Positions 47,431 to 60,068 of a stretch of 64,000 bases of DNA are shown one piece after another. The DNA is from Impatiens glandulifera (lineage: Eukaryota > Streptophyta > Magnoliopsida > Ericales > Balsaminaceae): the NCBI RefSeq assembly GCF_907164915.1, contig NC_061865.1, positions 57,866,587 through 57,930,586 on the forward strand, given 5' to 3'. The translations under genes were made by a program, and so were the position numbers. Under the pieces are notes generated by a model. It saw nothing but the letters and a program-made list of their open reading frames with translations. It was not told the DNA's origin and ran no database searches. The first letter of the stretch is position 1. The number at the start of each line of letters is the position of its first letter.

Positions 47431-47861
47431 ATGTTATGTGTTGTTTATTTACGTTAGGGTCAAATTATAAAGTTATTATTAATAAATATATTTTAATATT
47501 TTAATGATTTTTTTATATATAATATATACTTATAAATGTATCTTTTTAAATCAAACATTCAACTTTTTTTTATACTTTTTTTTGTTAGTTAATTAAAAAG
47601 TTATTTTACTTTAAAATTAATGCACTAAATTAATTATTTGATTTTTTTATAAAATATAATTTTCGTTTTCAAAATAAATTAAAAATAAATAAGGTATTAT
47701 ATTGTATAAAATCTGTATATATCATGCCATTAAACATTCATTTAATTTAATATATGTGATTAAAGATGGCAATTTAAATTCGTTCCGCGAAAATCGAACT
47801 GAATTGTCTCATTTTGGACGGGTTTTTTTCGATTTAATTGGTAGTTAATTAGGGATTGGAC

Positions 47862-49246
47862 TAGGGCTGCAAATGAGCCGAGCTCAAGCTTGTTGGAGCT
47901 CGAGCTCGACTCGATTAAGTATTTATTAGCTCGAATCGAACTCGAGTACGAACGAGCTTATAAATTTGAGCTCGAGTTCGACTCGACTATATTACCTACT
48001 AGCTCGACTCAAAAACTTGAACAAAAATTAAATTATATATAATAAATTAATTTTTTTCATATTTTTCAATATTATATATATTATATATTAACATTTTTTT
48101 ATCTTTTTCAAATTTATATACAATATACTCATTATTACATCCTTAGTATTTACTTTTATTATATAATATATAATATATTAACTTTTTATCTTTTTAATAT
48201 TATATATAACATAATAATTATTATATCCTCAATATTTATTTTTATTATATATAATATATATAATATATTAATCTTCCTTTATCTCTTTCATTACTATTTA
48301 TAATATACTTTTATTATATATATATATATAATATATATATTAACTTTTTTTAATCATAAATCCTTAATATTATTTGTGAACTTTTTTTCTCCTCAATCAA
48401 TCATATTTTCCAATTGAAAATTAGTGTTTTTTATATTTATTCATCTATATCTATATAAACATAAATCTATCTTAATACATGAAGAAATCATAAAGAAAAG
48501 AATGAAGAAAACTAACTTACCGATGTTAACTAATAAAATAGTTGTTTCCCTCTTTTCTTTGTGGCTAGATTGACTTAAAACAAAAATAACTCAAAATTAT
48601 CTAAAAGCAAAAACAATAAATATAAAAGAAGTTAAAACAAATTTAATTATTAATACAATTTTGTGAATTAATGAGATGTGAAGACTGAAGAAAGAAGAAG
48701 AAAAAAAAGAGATGAAAAGTAAAAGAAATTGTGAAAACTGAATAAGAAGTATATAAAAATTAAAGAAGAAGATATAAGAGTTATTGAAGAAGAAGAAGAA
48801 AAACTAAAAAAGAAGAAGAAAAACTAAAAAAAAAAGAAGATAAGAGTTATTGAAGAAGAAGAATAACTAAAGAAGAATAATTGAAGAATAATAACTAAAG
48901 AAGAAGAAAATGAAGACTAATGAAGAAGAAAATATGAAAAGTGACGGTAGAATATCATGATGAATGAAGCGATATATTAAGGATTAGAGTTTTATTTTAG
49001 GGATTATGGCCTTCATATTAGGCTTTGGGGAAGAAAAAAAATATTGTGTAAAATTTTAATATTAAATAAATAAATATTTATATATTATGAGACTCGATAA
49101 GCTATCGAGCAAGCTTTATATGAGCTCGAGTTCGACTCGAATAATAAACGAGTCGGCTCGAGCCCGACTCGAACTCGGTCAAAGTCAAGCTCAAGTCGAA
49201 CTTTGACCGAGCAGCTTGCGAGCGGCTTGACTCATTTGCAGCCCTA
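47862..49246. mobile_element. hAT element in copy B without nested insertions (1,385 bp)
   Basis: Ends TAGGGCTGCAAATGAG in inverted orientation, with flanks GATTGGAC and TATTAGAC (6 of 8). This is the uninterrupted partner of 28691-32410. It shows that the MULE-like/hAT nest was added to copy A afterwards, or lost cleanly here. Subterminal GAGCTCGAGCTCGACTCG-type repeats are prominent. No transposase. Confidence 0.85.
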
Positions 49247-49249
49247 TAT

Positions 49250-50680
49250 TAGACGGAGATGATATTTGTGTCCCCTGCCTCGTCCCGCCCCGATCTTACC
49301 ATGATTCTGCTCGAACAATATAAACACAATTAAATATATAAAATCATTAATATATTTATTTATTTATTATATTTTAAGAGAGTTTTAAGTTTATTTCTTT
49401 ATAATAATATAAATTTTTAATATATAACAATATATATTATATTAAAAAAATATTTAATATAATTTTATTATATAAAAATTTATTTAATTGTGGTATTGTA
49501 ATCATGAAAATTGGACATATCCCAATTTATAATAATATTTATAATTTAAAAAATAATATTTTAAATATTTTAAATTTAAATTTTAAAATAATATAAAGGG
49601 AGAAGTTAAAACTAAATTATGATTAATTATTGTGATAATTATACACTAATTAAATAAATTAATTAAAAATCCAAAAATAATTTGGGGCTAAAATATTATA
49701 TTTATTTTACCCAAATTAATTCTAAAAAGAGGTTGAAATAATTTAATTATAATTTTAAATATAAATTATAAAACAATTAAATAAATACCCTAAAATACTA
49801 AAAAAAAAATATATATATATATATACATAATTTTTATTGTTTCAAAAAAATATGTTTGTATTAGAACCATGCTTCAACTGAATAATGGGCAAATTAAACG
49901 TCAGTTTGGTGAAAGGGGACCAGACCCATGTGAAATGACGAATGTTAAAAACAAATTTATAAGGATGTTTTGTTCCTTGTTTGATTATTACAATTAGTCA
50001 CCAACTAAAAGTAAAAGAAGAAAATGGTTTATTATTTGCAAGCTTAAATGTGTCATTTTCTTTAATTAAATTATTGTTTATTTGTTAATTAAAATTATAA
50101 GGGAAACATGTTGAAAATGGGTGATAAGGGAAAAGGATTTAATCTGTTATTAAATGATATGTTCTTACTAATAACTATTGTAATTTAGGAATATTTTTGT
50201 CATGATTTACTACTAGTGAAGGTATTTATTCAAGAATTTTATACTTATTCTTCTATTTTTTTAATGGAAATAATTTAGAGAAATTTTTTTTATATTATTC
50301 CATTATTGTATTGAACAAATTTAGAGAACAACCTTATAGGAAAAAGAATTTAAACCATATTATCAACTAATTTAAACCAAATGTATTAAGCACAAAATGT
50401 GGCTAGCATCTTTTAAATATGTAACATTTTGTTACCTCTACATTTTTTAAATATGTAACATCTTTTAAATGTGATTTGATTGAGTTGAGATTTATAGATA
50501 GTAAATCATTTCATATATAAACCAAACATAAAATATAATATATAGTTACCGCTACATTTTTTTAAATATGTAACATCTTTTAAATGTGATTTGATTGAGT
50601 TGAGATTTATAGATAGTAAATCATTTCATATATAAACCAAACATAAAATATAATATATAGTTAATAGAATTTGCACCCAT
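49250..50680. other. Copy B segment between the hAT and the U5 promoter
   Basis: Partner of 32.41-33.68 kb. At 50.43-50.66 kb a stretch of about 125 bp is tandemly duplicated (TAACATCTTTTAAATGTGAT followed by TTGATTGAGTTGAG, twice), which copy A lacks. No gene. Confidence 0.6.
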
Positions 50681-50682
50681 TG

Positions 50683-50774
50683 GTTGGGCCGAAAAGGCCC
50701 ATGCGCTTAGGGTGAGGCCGAATTAGGCTCATACGCCTATTAAGAAAAGAAAACCTAATAATGCATATATATAT
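50683..50774 (+). promoter_or_regulatory. U5 promoter with degraded telo-box
   Basis: TTGGGCCGAAAAGGCCCATG starts at about 50684. The telo-box position reads AAAACCTAAT, as in U3. The TATA region has become TATATATATG (50765-50774). Confidence 0.5.
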
Positions 50775-50879
50775 GTCTTTAGATGTATGCATATAATGTG
50801 TTGCCTCCTCTTTTCACTCTAGAGGCACTAAAGACAATCATTTTCTTCTTTAGTTTCACATGATACAGTTAGATATATC

Positions 50880-51199
50880 ATGGTTTTGATGTTCAATCTA
50901 ATACCTAACATGTTTATGAATTGTTTGAACACTTCGTCGTTTCTTAAGAATTTATCGAAACTCAAGAGCGTATACTCAAGATTAAATCAAAGGATAGAAA
51001 GGTAAATATAGTTTGTATTTTTTTATTAACGTTTAAACGATCAATTATGAAAAATGAAATGTCCTAACATTGAAAATTTGATTTTCCAATAATTCTCAGG
51101 GGAACTCAATCCTTCCTACCTGTCGAATACAAATTTCTAGATTGGGATATTGCACTGTCTTACTGGCTCAAGTTCTCAAGGTTTGAGCGACAGTTTTGA
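50880..51199 (+). CDS. U5 predicted small protein, 73 aa, two coding exons
   Basis: Exon 1 from ATG 50880 to 51001 (GAAAG|GTAAAT). Exon 2 from 51100 (CTCAG|GGGAAC) to 51225, stop TGA at 51197-51199. Exon 3 from 51304. Contains SSFLKNLSKLKSVYSRLNQR and KFLDWDIALSYWLKFSRFER. Exon lengths and frame are identical to U3, with about 40 bp of exon 2 (CAATCCTTCCTACC) more variable than the rest. The 67-codon frame at 51291-51494 falls in exon 3. No known domain. A short upstream open frame (MIQLDISWF) overlaps the start. Confidence 0.4.
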
Positions 51200-51561
51200 T
51201 GACAGCCATTAGGCTAAGTTTACTGGTTAGTTTTTAAGTTATATAAGTTGTGGTTAATTAATTAAGAAAAAAACTAACCTAATTTTATGATTGATACACA
51301 CAGGTCATTCTGGGCAGAGAACTCTAGATTGGCTGGTCATATGGATTTTCACAATCAGAAGGTTGGAAATAAGGACCCAGGACCCAGTTGAGACAGCCAT
51401 TGAAATGAAAAATATAAAAAATGTATGTTGGACAGCTGGAGTGAAAAAGAGGAGAGAAAAAATAAAATTGTACAAATATTATAATTGTTATTAATAAAAG
51501 AAAGAAGATATAATGTTATGTATTGTCTATTTACATTTTGGTCAAACTATAAAGTTATTAA

Positions 51562-51694
<133 letters not shown>

Positions 51695-51959
51695 CAAATC
51701 TGGTTGGGTCTATACCAATTTATTTAACTTTTTTATACTTTTTTGATAATTAATTAAAAAGTTATTATACTTAAAAATTAATGTACCAAATTAATGATTT
51801 ATATTTTTTATAAAATATAATTTACTTTTTCAAAACAAATTAAAAATAAAAATAATATTATATTATATTGGATAAAATATGTATATACATTAATGGCGTT
51901 AAACTTTCATGTGACATGTCAATTGAATAAATTTAAATTAGTTCTCTTTCCATACTTAT

Positions 51960-53680
51960 GTTACCTAAATCTTTTCAAAAAAATTAAATTATTTTAATTT
52001 TAATTTTTTAAGCTAACCTTTTTTTATAAATTAATATAATTTATTGTTCAAATACAATTATTTTATTAAATTTTAAAAATATAATTATTAAATACATTGC
52101 ATATATCATTTAGATCATTCCTCCAACAATTTTATGTAAAAGTAAAAATATATTTTGTTTTCCAAATTACATTGAGATATCTTGATGAGACCCAACCACA
52201 ACTACAAATTTACTTAAAATACCATTTTCATAATCATAATCTTTTTTATTTATGAAAGGATGTATTGTTAATTATTATTATACTTAACCTCTATATCCCA
52301 ACTGATGCTATTTTAGGTGGAATTTACATTGGCTCATTGACTGTGTTTGGCTGATTTCATGAGAGCAATTTGGTCGGGAACTGAAATGAGAATTGGGGCA
52401 TATTGTAAATTTAAATTTTGTAATCCTAATATAGTAAATAATTATTTTTTTTATTTTTTAAATTTTAATAATATAAAATGAGATATAAATGATTAATATA
52501 TTTAATATTAAATAAAATAAAATTAATAATATAATATATAATTAACTATATGATTAAATATTAAAAAATAAGACCTTATAAATTTATGAGTACTTTGAGA
52601 TCTAGAGAAGTAAAAAGCAAGCGAACTAAGTTTCTTTGACTTTTATATTAGTGAGTTAAGATAACATTACAACGCATTTAACGAAATATAACAATATAGT
52701 TAAAGCAACATAAGAACACTTAAAACTAATATAGTTTGAGAACTAATGAAGTTTATACAATAATGATTAAAAACGATTCAACTACATAATGATTCATGAA
52801 GAACGAGATTGAATAACGAAGTTTCATTTCTTTTCTTTCAACATCGATTTGAGACAATTTCATCTTCTTCACTTGAGCCCCCAATTTTTTATATTTAGTT
52901 TATAATATTATTATTTATATATTATAAAGTATATATTTTACTGTATAATATCATATTCATTTTATATTTATTTCCTTATAATAAATTAATTTAATAATAT
53001 TTTTTTCTCCATATTATAGAATAATATATAATTTATTTTTTTCTATATTATATTATTAATTTTTTACCTCTCCATATTATATCTAATATATAATAATTTT
53101 TTTCTCTCTCTGCAATTTTATACAATGATTTTATTATTATTTTTTATCTATCTCTACTTTCTATATCAGTAACACTAATTATAATGTTTATGTTGTAGTC
53201 GTCTCCATTTCTAACATTTAATTTTTTTAATCATAAATTTAACCTTAACCTGAAAATCATTTTTTAGGTTAAATTTTAATGCTTTTAAATTTATTTTTTT
53301 ATTTGTTCTTATTTTTATGTTTATCTTCTTAATATTTTCTCATTTTTAAACATGTATTATATTTTATTATAAAAACATTATACATAATATATTATAAATA
53401 TTAGTAAAGAAGGATTTAAAATCACCAAAATTATATCACCATATATATATATTTTGAAATTAATAATCTAATTATATATTTAATTTGTTATTTAATATGT
53501 ATTTAATTTATTTTAATTTTAAGGCAACAAAATTTGAATTTAAAGGAGACTTAAGAGAGGCATAAGACAACGGGCAAGATAGAGAGAGTGCTGGGAAGAT
53601 ACGGAAAAGAGAGAAGGCTAAGGTTTAGTATATCTCTATTATTTACTCTTTAAATAAATATTTTCTCATTATTTATATCT

Positions 53681-53720
<40 letters not shown>

Positions 53721-54425
53721 TTTATAATATAAAATAAATATTTATTTATCATATTTCTTGTCTTATTTATTTATCAATATATAATATTTATATAAATATT
53801 ATCTTTCTCAAATTTATATATAAAAAAATATTTAGATATATAATTTATTTTTCTTTTAAAAATTAAAGAAAAATTAGCACATGACACTCACAGTCTCCCG
53901 CTTAAACTTAAATTCATTTAGGATGTGATATTTTAATCTATTAAGTCGAATATTATCACTAAGCTAGATTGATAGAGATTTAGATATCTAATTATAAATT
54001 TTTTATAAATTGTTGTATATATTTATAATAATAATAATAATATATATATATATATATTATGTTTAATATTGATTAAGTTATAAATATTGAGTGATTTGGA
54101 TATTTATAAAATGACTCTTGAGACCTTAAGTTAATATAAGATATATCAAATTCTTTCTTTTATGAGTTTTTTTAATAAAATTAAATTTTTATTTATAATA
54201 ATTATTTTATGAAGAGTGATAGGAGAGAAAAAAAATGTAATTAATTTTTGTTCGGTCCACTTTCAAACAATTTTTTTCAACATTTTCATTCTTATTCACA
54301 TTCTCAAATTATCCATATTTTTCTTTCTAAATTCTTAATTAACCTTTTAATTATACATCTTTTACACTAATCCACTAATTACTTTATTTTATAATTACAA
54401 ATAAGAAAAAAAACTCACTTACATA
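51960..54425. other. Copy B right part, AT-rich, no gene seen
   Basis: Contains the single diverged partner of the palindrome unit (52.75-52.79 kb) and the remnant of the 36.4-36.6 kb frame. At 52.39-52.60 kb the text resembles the MITE interior at 0.55-0.83 kb. Otherwise T/A runs. Confidence 0.5.
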
Positions 54426-55200
54426 TCTATATATATAATGATGCTTAATTTTTAAAGTGTCCGGATTGCCCGGTCGAGAGATGTGGTTAATTTGGATACT
54501 TGGGTCGGATTGTGGGTTGACCCGCCTTTAAATTTAAAACGGTTAAAAATAAAATTAAAAATGCTAGAGGTATGTTTCGAACTTGCAACCTAACAAAATA
54601 AGTACAACTCTTTAACCAACTAGGCTACAAAGACTTTATATTTTAAATTCAACACCAAATTTGATAAACGCGGAACGTTTTAATATTAATATAAGTTCAA
54701 CTTTTTAACTAACTAATCTATATATATATAATGATGCTTAATTTTTAAAGTGTCCGGATTGCCGGGTCGAGAGCTGTGGTTAATTTGGATATTTGAGTCG
54801 AATTGTGGGTTGACTCGCCTTTAAATTTAAAACGGTTAAAAATAAAATTAAAAATGTTAGAGGTATGTTTCGAACTTGCAACCTAACAAAACAAGTACAA
54901 CTTTTTAACCAACTAGGCTACAAAGACTTTATATTTTAAATTCAACACCAAATTTGATAAACGCGGGACGTTTTAATATTAATATAAGTTCAACTTTTTA
55001 ACTAACTAATCTCTATATTTATATGTATAATGATGCTTAATTTTTAAAGTATCTGGATTGCCGGGTTGAGAGCTGTGGTTAATTTGGATATTTGGGTCGG
55101 ATTGTGGGTTAACCCGCCTTTAAATTTAAAACGGTTAAAAATAAAATTAAAAATACTAGATTTATATTATTAATCGTGCAATGCACGGGCTAAATGCTAG
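54426..55200 (+). mobile_element. Non-autonomous Helitron with three tandem 5' ends and one 3' end
   Basis: The 5' end TCTATATATATAATGATGCT starts at 54426 and again at 54717, with a variant (TCTCTATATTTATATGTATA) at 55010. Each is followed by TTAATTTTTAAAGTGTCCGG-type sequence, so units are 291 and 293 bp. The only full 3' end is at 55200: a small hairpin CGTGCAATGCACG followed by GGCTAAATGCTAG, then T. TC at the 5' end, a hairpin near the 3' end, CTAG at the end and insertion between A and T are Helitron hallmarks. There is no Rep/helicase gene. Tandem heads with a single tail fit rolling-circle replication that passed its terminator, or repeated insertion. Confidence 0.82.
54574..54627 (-). 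promoter_or_regulatory. tRNA-like Pol III promoter inside Helitron unit 1
   Basis: On the minus strand TAGCCTAGTTGG (54627-54616) fits the A-box and AGTTCGAAAC (54583-54574) fits the B-box, with spacing close to that of tRNA genes and SINEs. Unit 2 repeats it about 291 bp to the right. No full tRNA cloverleaf is formed, so it is best seen as a tRNA-derived fragment. Confidence 0.5.
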
Positions 55201-57170
55201 TATATACTTATACAACTAATTTACTTAGACGTATATATTAATAAAAGTTCGTTTAAACATACGTATTATAAAAAATTAGCTAATTTAGCCTCTTTTAATA
55301 ATTATATTTAATTTTTAATTTAAATTTATATATTTATTTCATTAAATATTAGTATATTTTCTCTCTTATATTAATCTTATATTTTTTATTATTTTTATAT
55401 TAGTTTCTCTTTTTTATTTCATTTTCTTTTTTTATCAGTTTTTATTTTTCATAATTTAAATTCTCATTTTTTTTTAAAAATTTAGTAACTTATTTATAAA
55501 TTTTATGTCTTAATGTAATATTTTTTAAAGGATTTATTTCTTATTATTTTAATATGAACAAAAATGAGATTAATAATTTTTTATTTAATTTTTATTTATA
55601 AAAATATTATTTTGTCTAATATTTGATTATTACTCTTTTGGTGTTTGTTGAATAATTTGTTATTATTATTATTAATTTATTTATTTTTGTGTTGTGTTGA
55701 TGGATTTTTATTGTTAAGATGATAGTCATTGTTGAGGCCAAATAATTTTAAAATAATTAATAATCAATGTTAATATAAGAAAAAAAACATAAAAAATTAT
55801 AAAATTAAAATAATTAATAATTAATGCTCATATATAAAAAAAATTAAAATAATCAATATTAAATACTCAAATAAAAATAATAATAAATTTATTAAAAAAA
55901 AATGGAGGATTCATTTATTAATAAAAAAAGAGAAAATATATTAATATTTAATTAATAAATATATAAATTTAAAAATAAAAATTAACTATGGTTTACTCAA
56001 ATAGACTAAATTAGCCAATTTTTTTTTATAGTACATAGTTCTATTAGTACATACGTAGTAGTTATATATATACATAGTAGTTTTTTTCCTTATAAATATA
56101 TATAATTAAAATTAATAATACATATATTAAATAATATTTTTTTTTACTTAATTTTATAAATATAATATATAATTAAAAATAAACATTATAAATTAAATAA
56201 TTCAAATAAATACTACAAACTAAAATACAATACATTATATACACCTTTAATATTATATATTAAAAAAATTATATTATATAAATATTAAAATAACACATAT
56301 ATTTTATTTTTACTTAATTTTATAAATATAATATATATAATTAAAACTAAACATACTAAATTAAATAATTAAAATTAATATTATAAATTAAAATTAAATA
56401 CATAACATAAACCTTAAATAAAATAATATAAACTAAACTTTAAAATAAATTACTTAAACCTTAAAATATTTATAAAAATATGAATTTAAAAAACCTTAAA
56501 ATAAAATAAATTACATAAACTTAAAAATATACGTATTATTTTAATATTTATGTGGTATATGTATTATTTTAATATTTATGTAATATATGTATTATTTTAA
56601 TATTTATATAATATAATATATTTTATTTTATTTTAATATAATATTAAAATTTTATGTAATATATTTTATTTTAGTGTATAATATTTTATTTTAGTTTATA
56701 ATATTTATTTGAATTATTTAATTTATAATGATTAATTTTAATTATATATATTATATTTATAAAATTAAGTAAAATTAAAATATATGTTATTTTAATATTT
56801 ATGTAATATACTTTATTTTAATATATAATATTAAAATTTTATGTAATGTATTTTATTTTAGTGTATAATATTTATTTAAATTATTTAATTTATAATGTTT
56901 AATTTTAGTTATATATATTATATTTATAAAATTAAGTAAAAATAAAATATATGTTATACTTAATATTTATGTAATATATATTATTATTTTTAATTATATA
57001 TATTTATAAAATAAAGTAATTAGTAAATTTAGTATGGAAGATGGGTAATTAAAATGTTAATTAATGATTTAGAGAGAGAAATGTGGATAGTTTAGGAATA
57101 TGAACGAAAGATGTGGGTATTTTAGGGAAATTTTGTTTGAAAGATGGATAGAACAAGAATTTATTAAAAA
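55201..57170. other. Very AT-rich DNA right of the Helitron
   Basis: Near-exclusively A/T, with tandem-like repeats of TATGTAATATATTTTATTTTA around 56.53-56.99 kb. Absent from copy A. No gene. Confidence 0.6.
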
Positions 57171-57614
57171 AAAAAAATAGGAAAAAATGAATGACTTGAC
57201 ATTATTGTTATTTGCTTAAAAAAAAAATAAAGTAGATAAAGAAATTTTATTATATCTTCAGTTCAATAAATAAGATTATGTCATATCATCCATTCACTCA
57301 ATATCTTATTCAAATTCAAAATTATCTCTCAATTATTTTTCTTTCTTAATTATATATTAAATATTAAATATTAAATATTAAATATTTTATTTTATTTCTT
57401 TTTTAATTTATTTGTTAATAAATAATTATATATATTAATAATTTTATAATTATATATTATATATATAATTATATATTGTATATATAATTATATATAACAA
57501 TATAGGTAAAAAATAATGATATATTTAAATAAAAATAAATTAATTTATTTAACTATTTTTCTCATTTTTATGAGTTTTTTTAATAATTTTAATTATATTA
57601 ATTATTTTATAAGT

Positions 57615-57653
<39 letters not shown>

Positions 57654-57914
57654 CAACTTATTTATAATTTGTGATATATTTATCTCCTTCTTATAAGTTT
57701 ATATAAAATATATATATATAAAATTATAAATTGAATTCAACCCTTGAAACTTCATAAAGGATGTTGTTAAAGGATGTTGTTGTTAAAATATTTACATTTA
57801 AATTTTAAGACAAGAGTTCTAATCTTAGTTGTTCCGAATTATATATGGGTGTGAATTTAAGGGAGGGATTAAATGAACGTTCTTTTGTAAAGATTAATAT
57901 GACAACCTAGGTAG
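57170..57914. other. Copy B partner of 37.87-38.58 kb
   Basis: Shares ATTATTGTTATTTGCTTAAA and GTGAATTTAAG landmarks with copy A. Contains an (AT)n tract at 57616-57651. No gene. Confidence 0.5.
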
Positions 57915-58975
57915 TATTTGATATGCGGTACTAGTTAGTTATATAAGTATAAGTTGTAAATAATATAAGTTGTAAGAAGGTATTAGGAGATATAAATTAT
58001 ATAAGTTATTAGTGTTTGGTTGGGAGTATAGAATATATATAAATTATATAAGTTTTATTATTTTGTGTTTGGTTTGTGGTATGAAAAAATAATAAGAAAT
58101 ATAAAAGACCATTTTGCCCTTATATTTATATAAATTATTATCTTAATGTTTATTTAAGATGTAGTTTGTATTATTAATTATATTAAAATTAATAAAAAAA
58201 AATAATATATAATTATCACATTAATGTATTTTTAAAATAAATAATACTATTATAATTCCTCACAATATAACTTATATAATTATATAAATAAAACTTATTT
58301 ATATATTAATTAATAATAATTTTAATAAAATCATATTTTAAATTAGAATGGTATAATTATAAATTAATTTCAGAAATAAATTATATATAAGTTATATGAA
58401 TTAATAATAATAATAATATCACTAATTTAAATATTATTTATTAATAATGTAATAAAATTTTATTTTATAAATTAATTACATATATAAGTATTATCTATTA
58501 ATTAATTATTAGTTTTTTTAAATAATTATTATATTTAACTAGATAAAAAAATTGTCACATTTAAATTTTTTATAATATAATTTTTGTTTACAAGATAAAA
58601 AAATAAATATATATAAATTTAAAAATCAAATTAAAATAAGTAATTTAGTATTTATTATTATTTAAATTATAAAATCAAACCCATTTAAATATATATAAAT
58701 ATTTAGTTATAATTAATTATTATTATATTTAAAATATAATAAAGAAATTATAATTTTATAAAATTAAAAGGTAAAAGAGGAATATTAAATTTTAGAAAAG
58801 TTAATACATTTTTGTAACTGCTTTAAGTAGGTACTATATTATACCATTTTCAAGGTATAATTTATACCTACATATTATTGTAGTTATAAATATTAACCAA
58901 CCAAACAAACATTATAATTTACTGTATACACTATTATGTTATATCTACAGTTTTATCCCTCATACCAAACGTAGG
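57915..58975. mobile_element. Non-autonomous DNA element, about 1.06 kb
   Basis: The left end TAGTATTTGATATGCGGTA and the reversed right end TACGTTTGGTATGAGGGATA form an imperfect inverted repeat. Further in are AGTGTTTGGTTGGGAGTATAG on the left and ACCAACCAAACAAAC on the right. Interior AT-rich, no coding. Copy A lacks it at this place. A relative is at 34790-35655. Superfamily unresolved; the target duplication is not clear. Confidence 0.55.
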
Positions 58976-58984
58976 CTAGATTAC

Positions 58985-59475
58985 GGTGAAATTCGACAAA
59001 ATCACCCTAATAATGACTCATTTTTGAGAAATGACCTAGGCTTGATAAGGTTTGCAAAAATGATCTTTTCGGTATGTCTAAAGACAAAAAATACCCCTTC
59101 GCGCGTCTCGCATCTCATGCATTCTCATGACGCGACGGAAATGTCAAGAATATTTATTATATTTTCCCTTATTTTTTCATTTTTTTATGTCTATCTCTAA
59201 ATTTCTTAGTAAAATAATGTCAAGTTGAAAATTCAAGATTTAACAAAATAAAAAAATACAAAATAATGAAGAAACTTAAAGGTTGTTTACAAAATAATCT
59301 AATTTTCCAGATATTATTGCACTCATATAGAAGAAATTTAGAGATAGATTTTGTACATTTCGTCGCGTCACAAGAATGCATAGGTTAAAAAAATTATTTT
59401 TACAAACTTTATCCATCATAGTCATTTTAAAAAATGGTTCATTATTCTGGTCATTTCATCAAATTTCCTGGTAAT
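58985..59475. mobile_element. Element with long (about 110-130 bp) terminal inverted repeats, MULE-like
   Basis: The left arm (AATTCGACAAAATCACCC, TAATAATGACTCATTTTTG, GATAAGGTTTGCAAAAATGA, CATTCTCATGACGCGACG) is mirrored by the reversed right arm (AATTTGATGAAATGACC, GAATAATGAACCATTTTTT, GATAAAGTTTGTAAAAAT, CATTCTTGTGACGCGACG). Long inverted repeats of this kind are typical of Mutator-like elements and Pack-MULEs. The middle is short AT-rich sequence. A related left arm in copy A lies next to the RanGAP fragment. Confidence 0.65.
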
Positions 59476-59860
59476 ATGGGTGTAAGTTAGGCGTAGTGAC
59501 TTATTAGATTTAGATGATATTTTACTTTAGTGTTTATCGACGACAAGTGGTCAGATGGTTGGTCTTCTTGAAAAATTAAAATTTTATTATATTAGTGTAA
59601 ACTGATTTTATAGTGAGATTATATAAATCATTTTTTAATTGTTTTCAAACTAATTCAATTTTTAATAAATATATAGGTATAAATTAATTATAAGATAATA
59701 TATTTTTTAAAAATTTAAAATAAATGATAAATAAGGTTAAAATGAAAAGTTGATTTTTTTAATAATAAATAAGTTAATTACACGAGACTTTGTTAACAAA
59801 TGAAAAGTTGAATATTTTTTAAGTAAAAATTAAAAATAAATAAAATCTGAAAAGTTGATA

Positions 59861-60012
59861 TATCTAAATAAACTTTTATTTTAATGAGAGGTAATTAAAA
59901 TGTAGCTATGCTATTAGAGCGTGTTTGATTTTAGATTTTTCATTTTTTAAACACCTGTTATCACATCTTTTTAATTTTTTCAACTATCAAACCATTTAAT
60001 TTATCAACAAAA

Positions 60013-60068
<56 letters not shown>

